Source: Acidobacteriota bacterium (GTDB taxonomy: Bacteria; Acidobacteriota; Terriglobia; UBA7540). From it: DNA of 13,290 nt. The position numbers were made by a program, and so were the translations under genes. The notes beneath the pieces are model-generated. The model saw only the letters and a program-made list of their open reading frames with translations. It had not been told where the DNA came from and searched no databases. Shown here in pieces: positions 6,798 through 13,290 of the stretch. Positions within the stretch are counted from its first letter, which is position 1; each line of letters opens with the position of its first letter. The stretch covers positions 1 to 13,290 of the forward strand of contig JAKAWN010000167.1 in assembly GCA_021827245.1 (NCBI GenBank). The letters run 5' to 3'.

Positions 6798-9518
6798 ATG
6801 GAAAAATTTGTCTATTTTTTCGGTGACGGCAAAGCCGATGGCCATGGAGCCCTGAAAGACGTTCTGGGCGGCAAGGGGGCGGGCTTGGCAGAAATGACCA
6901 ATGCTGGGCTGCCGGTTCCACCGGGCTTCACGATTGCAACGTCAGCTTGCCGCGCATATTTCGAAGGCGGCAACTCTGTTCCGCCGGCGGTGATTGCAGA
7001 GTCCGACCGGGCCCTTGAGCGGCTCCAGGATCTTTTGCAGCAGAAATTGGGTAATTCCGAAAACCCTCTTCTCGTTTCTGTGCGGTCCGGCGCGAAGTTT
7101 TCCATGCCCGGGATGATGGATACGATCCTCAATCTTGGAATGAACGACCAGGTGGTTGAAGCAGTGGCGCGCAAGACCGGAAACCCTCGTTTTGCCTATG
7201 ACAGTTACCGCCGGTTTATTCAGATGTTCGGCAACGTGGTTTTGGATATTTCGAAAGACAAGTTTGAGCACATCCTGACGGCCCAAAAGAAGAAGCGAAA
7301 GTTCACTCTCGACACTGAGCTTACGGCCGATGATTTCAGGCAGGTGATTGAAGGTTACAAGCAGGTCATCCGGAAGGCAACCGGCAAAGATTTTCCCCAG
7401 GACCCGCGCGTGCAACTGAAGATGGCTATTGAGGCTGTCTTTCGTTCCTGGAACAATCCGCGAGCCATTACCTACCGGCGCATGAACAAGATCCCCGATG
7501 GCCTTGGGACTGCCGTGAACGTTCAAACCATGGTGTTTGGCAACATGGGTGACTCCTCGGGAACCGGTGTCGGATTCACCCGAAACCCTGCGACCGGGGA
7601 AAACAAGTTTTATGGCGAGTTTCTGATGAATGCCCAGGGCGAGGACGTGGTGGCCGGGATCAGAACGCCTGTTCCCATCACGGAACTTCAAAAGATTATG
7701 CCGGAAGTCTTCGACCAGTTGCGGGCAATCACCTCGCGGTTGGAACATCACTACAAGGATGTGCAAGATTTCGAGTTTACCATTCAGGAAGGCAAGCTCT
7801 ACATGCTGCAGACCCGTACCGGAAAGCGGACGGGGAAGGCAGCGGTGAAGATTGCGGTTGACTTGGTGGAAGAAGGTATTATCACGACCACCGAAGCTCT
7901 GATGCGCGTCGAGCCTGACCAGTTGAATCAACTACTTCATCCAATACTTGATGAATCAAAGCCCTTAAAGGTGATTGCAAACGGACTTCCGGCATCGCCA
8001 GGGGCCGCGGTAGGTCGAATCGTGTTTACCGCCGAGGCGGCTGTCGAGCAGGGCAAGCATCACCCTGTGATCCTGGTCCGTGCTGAGACCGTCCCTGACG
8101 ACATCCACGGAATGGAGGTCGCCGCTGGCATTCTGACGTCGCGCGGCGGCATGACGTCTCATGCCGCGGTTGTGACCCGCGGAATGGGGAAATGCTGCGT
8201 GGCGGGTTGTGGCGCCGCAGAAGTGGATGAGAAAAAGAAACAATTGCGCATTAACACCATGACTCTCAAGGAAGGGGATTGGATTTCGCTGGATGGTTCG
8301 ACAGGAAGAGTGATCCTTGGCAAGACGAATACCATCTTGCCTGACCCGTCAAGCGGAGACTTTGCCACCTTTATGGGCTGGGCGGATGAAGCGCGACGGC
8401 TGGGCGTTCGTGCGAACGCAGACATCCCCCGTGATGCCCTGGCGGCGCGGCGATTTGGGGCCGAGGGCATTGGTTTGTGCCGAACGGAGCATATGTTCTT
8501 TGCCTCAGACCGGCTTCCTCACGTGCAGCGGATGATCATGGCATGCAAGGATACCCCGGATGAAAAGGAAGCTGCTCGTTACGAGAAGGAGCGGCGTGCT
8601 GCGCTGGCCAAACTTCTTCCGATGCAGAGGAAAGACTTTGTTGGCCTTTTCAAAGCGATGGATGGGTTGCCGGTTACGATTCGAACGCTCGACCCGCCTC
8701 TACACGAGTTTCTCCCCAAGCGGGAAGAGCTGATGGTCCAGATCGCCACGATTGAGGCGAAGGGTAAGAAAAGCCCTAAGCTTAGCCAGCTCAAGAAAAT
8801 GCTTGCTGTAGTTGAAGGATTACATGAATTCAATCCCATGCTGGGTTTGCGTGGGTGCCGGCTTGGGATCATGTATCCGGAGATCACTGAAATGCAGGCC
8901 CGGGCGATCTTTGAAGCTGCGACCGAATGCAGGAAGCGTGGCATCGAGGCAAAACCGGAAATCATGATTCCACTGGTCGGTGACGTTCGGGAACTGGCCC
9001 TGCAAAAGGAAATCGTCAACCGCGTTGCCGAGGAAGTTTTCGCGAAGAAGGGTGTCCGCGTTGATTACCTGGTTGGAACAATGATTGAGTTGCCCGCCGC
9101 GGCGCTCTCGGCGGCAGAAATCGCAGGCGAAGCGGAGTTCTTCAGCTTCGGAACCAATGACCTGACGCAAACCACCTTCGGCCTCTCCAGAGATGACTGC
9201 GGCAAGATCATCAATTCTTACGTGAAGCAGAAGATCTGGCCGGCCGATCCTTTTGCCGTGCTTGATCCGAAGCGTGTTGGCCGTCTGCTGAAGATTGGAA
9301 CCTCGGAAGGACGCAAAACCCGCGAAAAACTCAAGGTCGGGATTTGCGGCGAGCACGGCGGCGATCCAGCCTCAATCGAGGTCTGTTCCGAAGCCGGCCT
9401 GAATTATGTGAGCTGCTCTCCGTACCGGGTTCCCATCGCCAGGCTGGCGGCGGCACAGGCTGCGGTGCGTGAGGCTGAGAAGGAAGGCGCACCTGCCGAG
9501 GCATATACCACGGCGTAG
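6798..9518 (+). CDS. ppdK: Pyruvate, phosphate dikinase
   Basis: PPDK interconverts pyruvate, ATP and phosphate with phosphoenolpyruvate, AMP and pyrophosphate. It is a cytoplasmic enzyme that links glycolysis and gluconeogenesis. The 906-residue product is full length. The N-terminal ATP-grasp domain (about 1-340) has GGKGAGLAEM (24-33), LPVPPGFTI (38-46), LVSVRSGAKFSMPGMMDTI (92-110), GTGVGFTRNP (255-264) and LYMLQTRTGKRTG (334-346). The central swivelling domain carries the phosphohistidine loop SRGGMTSHAAVVTRGMG (448-464), with catalytic His455. The C-terminal PEP/pyruvate-binding barrel includes GIGLCRTEHMF (557-567), EIMIPLV (721-727), FGTNDLTQTTFG (784-795) and the general acid/base cysteine in GICGEHGGDP (C850). 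All key residues appear intact. The strong ribosome-binding site and 207-nt upstream gap suggest an independent or additional promoter. I did not find a convincing one; TTGCAC at 6702 with a poor -10 is the best candidate. No PPDK regulatory protein gene is in the window. Confidence 0.98.
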   Translation: MEKFVYFFGDGKADGHGALKDVLGGKGAGLAEMTNAGLPVPPGFTIATSACRAYFEGGNSVPPAVIAESDRALERLQDLLQQKLGNSENPLLVSVRSGAKFSMPGMMDTILNLGMNDQVVEAVARKTGNPRFAYDSYRRFIQMFGNVVLDISKDKFEHILTAQKKKRKFTLDTELTADDFRQVIEGYKQVIRKATGKDFPQDPRVQLKMAIEAVFRSWNNPRAITYRRMNKIPDGLGTAVNVQTMVFGNMGDSSGTGVGFTRNPATGENKFYGEFLMNAQGEDVVAGIRTPVPITELQKIMPEVFDQLRAITSRLEHHYKDVQDFEFTIQEGKLYMLQTRTGKRTGKAAVKIAVDLVEEGIITTTEALMRVEPDQLNQLLHPILDESKPLKVIANGLPASPGAAVGRIVFTAEAAVEQGKHHPVILVRAETVPDDIHGMEVAAGILTSRGGMTSHAAVVTRGMGKCCVAGCGAAEVDEKKKQLRINTMTLKEGDWISLDGSTGRVILGKTNTILPDPSSGDFATFMGWADEARRLGVRANADIPRDALAARRFGAEGIGLCRTEHMFFASDRLPHVQRMIMACKDTPDEKEAARYEKERRAALAKLLPMQRKDFVGLFKAMDGLPVTIRTLDPPLHEFLPKREELMVQIATIEAKGKKSPKLSQLKKMLAVVEGLHEFNPMLGLRGCRLGIMYPEITEMQARAIFEAATECRKRGIEAKPEIMIPLVGDVRELALQKEIVNRVAEEVFAKKGVRVDYLVGTMIELPAAALSAAEIAGEAEFFSFGTNDLTQTTFGLSRDDCGKIINSYVKQKIWPADPFAVLDPKRVGRLLKIGTSEGRKTREKLKVGICGEHGGDPASIEVCSEAGLNYVSCSPYRVPIARLAAAQAAVREAEKEGAPAEAYTTA

Positions 9519-9552
9519 AATTCCAGGGAGGCAGCCGCCTGGCGCGAATGAT

Positions 9553-9572
9553 CTAAAGTATTACTTTAACTT
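9553..9572. repeat. 20-bp imperfect direct repeat flanking the decarboxylase, left copy (contains a 7-1-7 dyad)
   Basis: CTAAAGTATTACTTTAACTT matches the right copy at 11303-11322 in 16 of 20 positions. Within it, TAAAGTA-T-TACTTTA at 9554-9568 is a perfect dyad in an otherwise GC-rich region. It begins 35 nt after the ppdK stop and ends 174 nt before the decarboxylase start. It could be an operator for the decarboxylase or one end of an old insertion. Confidence 0.45.
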
Positions 9573-9746
9573 CCCGTCGGAAAGCAGGTGGCAGGACCTC
9601 GTGTTTTGCGGTTCGATAATGGCGTCGGTTCCTGGGTCCGATACTTTTGGTTTGAGTCACAACTGAGATGTTCGGGCAGGAGCAGAACATGATGACCAAC
9701 AATTCTATGCCTTCCTGCGGGTCTCGAATGCCCAACGGGGAAAGAA

Positions 9747-11306
9747 ATGACGACTCCGGCCCAGGCCTATGATGATGTGATTCAGGCTTTGTGGGATCGG
9801 GATCGAATCCGCAGGTTAGCACAGGAGTTTGCCGGAATTGCGACGGCGGCCCTTGCTTCTCGCGACGACCATGTGCGCCGTCCTGGCGCGCAAGAGGTTG
9901 CGGCCAACATCTTGCGGCGTCATGTGTCCGCTTCAAATCTTGGCGCCATTGTCCGTGACATCCAGGAAGCGAGCTTACATCTCTCTCACCCGAGATATCT
10001 TGCCCACCAGGTTGCGGCTCCGATTCCAGCCGCAGCCCTGGTGGAATCGGTTGTTGCCGCACTCAACCAGAGCCTTGCGGTTTGGGAGATGTCGCCCATC
10101 GCCACCGCAATCGACCGCAACTTAATGGCAAGATTCAAGCGCCTCTTCGGCTACCCACAAGGTGCTGAAGGTTCTCTTGTTCCGGGAGGCGCCTTTGGGA
10201 ATCTTACGGCGTTGCTTGCTGCCCGCGACTCGCTCGAACCTGGAGCATCCAGGAGCGGCAGGGCTCGAATCGCGGTGGTTGCGGGCGCCCAGACGCACTA
10301 CACCGTATCCAGAGCGGCTGCAATATTGGGTCTGGGAAGCGATGCTGTCTTCACGGTTCCATTAGATCGGGAGTTTTGCACGGACGTTGCGCGAGTGCCG
10401 GATGCTTTTAGGGCGGCACGCCGCGCCGGCTTTCGCAAATTCATTCTAATCGGCACCGCCGGTTCCACCCCGACCGGAAGCACGGACAATCTGGTTCAGC
10501 TTCATCAAGTGGCCAGAAAGGAGCGGGCCTGGTTTCACGTCGATGCCGCCCATGGTGCGGGGCTCGCGTTCAGCAGACGTCTGCGTCGCCGCCTCAAGGG
10601 AATATCGCTCGCGGACTCGATTACGTTTGACCCGCACAAGATGATGTTTATGCCACTCAGCGCGGGTGGCGTGCTCGTACGCGACGGCTCGTGCCTCGCA
10701 GGCCCCCTCAACGAGCGTGCGCCTTATCTATTCGGGATCAAGCGTTGCTGGCCGGACATAGGCCAGATCACGATTTCGTGCTCGCAGCGCTTTGACGCAC
10801 TCAAGGTCTGGGTGGTATGGCGGGCCTACGGCGCGGAGGTCTGGGACGCCCTGACAACGCATGCGTGTGACCTTGCCCGTGCCGCATATCGCTACTGTTC
10901 TCACTCAGGCGTATTGGAACCCGCGCACCGCCCGCATTCCAACATCTTTTGTTTCAAGCTTCGTAACCACGGCGGCGATGCCGCGTCCGACCGATTGCAT
11001 TGGGCAATTAAGGAGGAGTTGAACGAAAGCGGCTTTGCCTACATCAGTTCTGCGGTGCTTGATGGCAGTAGAGTGCTTCGGCTGGTTGTAATGAATCCCC
11101 GAACGGCGGCGGAAGATGTATACAGCACACTCGAACGGGTTGAGGACACCGCAATGACCAGGGCGCAGAGGTCCGGTGGAACCATGCCGGTCGAAGCGCG
11201 AACTTGGGCTGCCAGCGCACGAAGCCGAGAAGTAGCGCGGTTTGCAAGAAACGTAAAGTATCGCGTGAAGACTTCGGAAAGCAGCAACCCGGAGCACAAG
11301 ACCTAA
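9747..11306 (+). CDS. Group II PLP-dependent amino acid decarboxylase
   Basis: The 519-residue protein belongs to the pyridoxal-phosphate decarboxylase family that includes glutamate, aromatic amino acid, cysteine sulfinate and 2,4-diaminobutyrate decarboxylases. It should release CO2 from an L-amino acid in the cytoplasm. Visible features are HPRYLAHQVAAPIPAAALVE (81-100), ALNQSLAVWEMSPIATAID (105-123), the cofactor phosphate loop PGGAFGNLTALLAARD (146-161), the ring-stacking histidine in THYTVSRAAAILGLG (H184), GTAGSTPTGSTDNL (236-249), the pyridine-binding aspartate in WFHVDAAHGAG (D266) and the Schiff-base lysine in SITFDPHKMMFMP (K298). The core ends near residue 470, and a basic Arg/Ser-rich tail of about 45 residues follows. 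GGGGAAAG precedes the ATG. The PGG loop and DPHKMM resemble glutamate/cysteine sulfinate enzymes, whereas VDAAHG differs from them, so I do not name a substrate. No transporter or partner gene is adjacent. Confidence 0.92.
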   Translation: MTTPAQAYDDVIQALWDRDRIRRLAQEFAGIATAALASRDDHVRRPGAQEVAANILRRHVSASNLGAIVRDIQEASLHLSHPRYLAHQVAAPIPAAALVESVVAALNQSLAVWEMSPIATAIDRNLMARFKRLFGYPQGAEGSLVPGGAFGNLTALLAARDSLEPGASRSGRARIAVVAGAQTHYTVSRAAAILGLGSDAVFTVPLDREFCTDVARVPDAFRAARRAGFRKFILIGTAGSTPTGSTDNLVQLHQVARKERAWFHVDAAHGAGLAFSRRLRRRLKGISLADSITFDPHKMMFMPLSAGGVLVRDGSCLAGPLNERAPYLFGIKRCWPDIGQITISCSQRFDALKVWVVWRAYGAEVWDALTTHACDLARAAYRYCSHSGVLEPAHRPHSNIFCFKLRNHGGDAASDRLHWAIKEELNESGFAYISSAVLDGSRVLRLVVMNPRTAAEDVYSTLERVEDTAMTRAQRSGGTMPVEARTWAASARSREVARFARNVKYRVKTSESSNPEHKT

Positions 11307-11322
11307 AGTCCTGGTTTAACTT
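11303..11322. repeat. 20-bp imperfect direct repeat flanking the decarboxylase, right copy
   Basis: CTAAAGTCCTGGTTTAACTT spans the decarboxylase stop codon (TAA at 11304-11306). It agrees with the left copy at 9553-9572 over CTAAAGT, a central T and TTTAACTT. The dyad of the left copy is mostly lost here; only TAAA/TTTA remains. Confidence 0.4.
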
Positions 11323-11375
11323 GTGACAGGGTACTGAGGATCTATTTGCGCCCTTCCTGCTGGCTTGCTTGTTAA

Positions 11376-11391
11376 TGTCGGCGCGCCGACA
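11376..11391. repeat. Perfect 16-bp palindrome, copy 2 of 2
   Basis: TGTCGGCGCGCCGACA is identical to 6647-6662. Here the symmetry extends by one base on each side to 18 bp (11375-11392). It sits in the 177-nt gap between the converging decarboxylase and lptF-lptG genes, 70 nt after the decarboxylase stop. Because the flanking genes converge, this copy cannot be a simple upstream operator for either of them. Confidence 0.75.
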
Positions 11392-11424
11392 TCTTCTAAG
11401 GTTTTGCTTGAAGTTTCTGATTGA

Positions 11425-11450
11425 GTCTCCAGAGAGACGGTTTTTGTTTT
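11425..11450 (+). terminator. Intrinsic terminator after the decarboxylase
   Basis: GTCTC (11425-11429), loop CAGA and GAGAC (11434-11438) form a 5-bp stem, followed after GG by TTTTTGTTTT (11441-11450). The stem is short but the T-tract is good. The opposite strand has no T-tract, so it would serve only the plus-strand transcript. Confidence 0.55.
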
Positions 11451-11483
11451 ATTGGCAATGATGTCCAGGCGTGAGAGAGCCAT

Positions 11484-13290
11484 TCAGGTCCGGATTCGCA
11501 TGAGCAGGTAAATCCCCGCCAAAGCAAAAAGCACATCCGGCGACCACGCGGCCACGACGGGGGGAAGCTGGCTCAGATTGCCCATCGCCTCAAACAGGCT
11601 TGATACGGACCAATAAATGATGGCGATGACAATGCTGAGTGCAATGCCAGCCAGCGCCCCGCGGCTTCCCGTTGAAAAGGAAAAGGGAATGGCGATCAGA
11701 GTAACGACAAAAGCGATGAGGGGATAAGAAAACTTCCGATACAGAGCCACCGAAAGCCGGACCACGTCAAATCCGCTCTGCCGGAGTCCCTGGATATACC
11801 GGCGCAACTCCATCACGCTCATTTGCTCCGAGGGCTTTACTTCCTTTTTGAAATAGGACGGGGGTTCGTCGAGTTCGTTGAAGATATGCACTGCGAACGG
11901 CTGGTAATCCGTAACCTTGCCGCCTGAGAAATCCCTTACCCATCCGTCTTCGAGCACCCACTCGCGAATATGCGGCTCCCAGAAAGCTCTGGCAGCATAG
12001 ATGCGCCTCTTGAGGCGAAAAGAATTCGGGTCGATTTCAAAAACAGCGAGGTTGGCGAAGATGTTCTGATCAGGATCGAAAAAGCGGTAGTTGTATATCT
12101 TGTTGGACCTGCCGGAAATCCACTGGCGATCAGGACGGTACATAGTCTGGGCCGGCTTGCCTTTGATCTGGTTCCGCAAGGCATCCTGTTGCTGGTTGGT
12201 TTCAGGCAGATAATCGTTCCCCAACAGGAACATGCCTCCGCTGAACAATCCTGCAGCGATCAGGATTGGAATGGCGATTCTGTACAGGCTGATTCCTGCG
12301 GATTTGATGGCGGTAATCTCGTTTGACTTGCTTAGAAGTCCGAAGCTGACGAGGGTTGCCACCAGGATGCTCAGCGGGAGCATCAGGTAAATGACCTGCG
12401 GCACAAGGTACCAGTAATACTCCAGAACAACGCGGGCGGCGATCTGATGCCGGACCACATCTCCCAGAATCTGGAAGAAGTCGAAGATCATGTAAATGCC
12501 GGTGAAGGTGATCAGCAGGATGGCCAGATAAAACAGCCAGCTACGCAGCACATACAGGTCAAGAATCTGAAACAACCTGCCTCCGAATTTCCTCGGCTTT
12601 GAACCGTCAGATTCCGCGCTTTGCGTGCGCCTTCTCAGGTGGATCAGTTCAAGGCGGTGGCCGATCTTCTCAAGGCTTCCGTGAAGGAAATCCACACCTC
12701 TTCGTACACGGCTGCTCCGGCGTAACATCAGCAGCCCGGCTACGCCGAAAACAGCATTCGCCATCCACAAGCCGACGATCGGGTTCAGCCGCCCCTCTTT
12801 CGCAAAGTTCAGGCCGGACGCCATCAGCATGTAATAAATAAACACCAGGGAAATGCTCAGCATCAGGCCGAAGGCCTTGCCTCCTTTCCTCGAGATCAGG
12901 CCGATCGGCACGGCCACCAGAGCCAGCACCAGGCAGGCGACGGGCAGGGCCAGACGATAATTGATCTCCACCAGAGCAGCGCGGCTGCCGCTGGGCGTGT
13001 GCAAGTTGCTCAGAAGAGTAAGGGGAGAGAGCATGGAAGGCGAAAGGTGCGGTGAAGCAGTGGCTCCGGGTTCGGTGATAGGGATTTCCGTATTCTGAAA
13101 GGAGATGACGGAGTATTGCTGGCGATGCTTTGGGTCTAATTCGTGCGTCGCGCCGTTTTCGAGCAGAAGCATCATCTGGCCGGAATCATCCTCGTTGACA
13201 AGGCGCCCTGTTTTCGCTAACGTAACTTTCACTTCATTGCGCTGGCTGCGGTCTACGATAAAAACTCCCCGCCACCTGGCGCCTGAACTT
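11484..13290 (-). CDS. Fused LptF-LptG lipopolysaccharide export permease (partial at right edge)
   Basis: LptF and LptG are the membrane subunits that, with the ATPase LptB, extract lipopolysaccharide from the inner membrane and pass it to LptC/LptA. The frame is open at the right window edge; the GTG at 13232 is internal, because RWRGVFIVDRSQRNE in front of it continues the LptF periplasmic domain. The 601 visible residues hold the end of the LptF beta-jellyroll (1-105), LptF helices 4-6 (about 111-131, 140-158, 170-190), a charged linker of about 50 residues, then a complete LptG: helices 1-3 (about 247-271, 291-317, 335-355), periplasmic domain (about 359-514) and helices 4-6 (about 519-537, 543-565, 579-599). 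The cytoplasmic coupling segment SKSNEITAIKSAGISLYRI (319-337), which contacts LptB, is visible in LptG. No stop separates the halves; LptG begins near base 12575. Normally these are two genes. Confidence 0.9.
   Translation of the reverse strand, partial: SSGARWRGVFIVDRSQRNEVKVTLAKTGRLVNEDDSGQMMLLLENGATHELDPKHRQQYSVISFQNTEIPITEPGATASPHLSPSMLSPLTLLSNLHTPSGSRAALVEINYRLALPVACLVLALVAVPIGLISRKGGKAFGLMLSISLVFIYYMLMASGLNFAKEGRLNPIVGLWMANAVFGVAGLLMLRRSSRVRRGVDFLHGSLEKIGHRLELIHLRRRTQSAESDGSKPRKFGGRLFQILDLYVLRSWLFYLAILLITFTGIYMIFDFFQILGDVVRHQIAARVVLEYYWYLVPQVIYLMLPLSILVATLVSFGLLSKSNEITAIKSAGISLYRIAIPILIAAGLFSGGMFLLGNDYLPETNQQQDALRNQIKGKPAQTMYRPDRQWISGRSNKIYNYRFFDPDQNIFANLAVFEIDPNSFRLKRRIYAARAFWEPHIREWVLEDGWVRDFSGGKVTDYQPFAVHIFNELDEPPSYFKKEVKPSEQMSVMELRRYIQGLRQSGFDVVRLSVALYRKFSYPLIAFVVTLIAIPFSFSTGSRGALAGIALSIVIAIIYWSVSSLFEAMGNLSQLPPVVAAWSPDVLFALAGIYLLMRIRT

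Noticed and set aside
9523..9542. CCAGG/CCTGG hairpin as a ppdK terminator
   Set aside because: It has a 5-bp stem with a 10-nt loop and no T-run, so it is not distinguishable from chance.

Overview
The window looks like a chromosomal segment of a Gram-negative soil-type bacterium, most likely Acidobacteriota or a close relative. This is an inference, not a database result. It rests on a winged-helix/TolB-like regulator type expanded in that phylum, on housekeeping genes with moderately high GC, on weak Shine-Dalgarno sequences before some starts, and on LPS-export permeases that imply an outer membrane.

Layout. At the left edge (1-588, +) is the C-terminal part of a membrane-anchored TolB/FlgO-like protein that stops without the usual TPR repeats. 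Next, on the minus strand, is a small four-helix membrane protein (1186-1584) with a recognisable sigma70-type promoter and an adjacent dyad. Immediately downstream of it lies a decayed mscL mechanosensitive channel gene (about 823-1165) whose C-terminus is readable only after a frameshift. About 1 kb (1676-2660) then holds no convincing gene.

The core is a plus-strand housekeeping run. recO (DNA repair) is followed after 40 nt by glyQ and then glyS, which overlap by 4 nt (ATGA); these two encode the alpha and beta subunits of glycyl-tRNA synthetase. After a 207-nt gap comes ppdK (pyruvate phosphate dikinase), with its own strong ribosome-binding site and a hairpin in the leader. A group II PLP-dependent decarboxylase follows after 228 nt and ends at a plausible intrinsic terminator. 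Converging on it from the right edge, and cut by the window end, is a long minus-strand ORF. It encodes the C-terminal half of LptF fused in frame to a complete LptG, the two permease subunits of the LPS export ABC transporter.

Most genes are ordinary. The most interesting structure not explained by genes is a perfect 16-bp palindrome (TGTCGGCGCGCCGACA). It occurs exactly twice, both times between genes, and the two copies bracket ppdK plus the decarboxylase. A 20-bp imperfect direct repeat also flanks the decarboxylase. I do not see a defence system, CRISPR array, transposon, tRNA or rRNA, and I see no convincing new multi-gene system.
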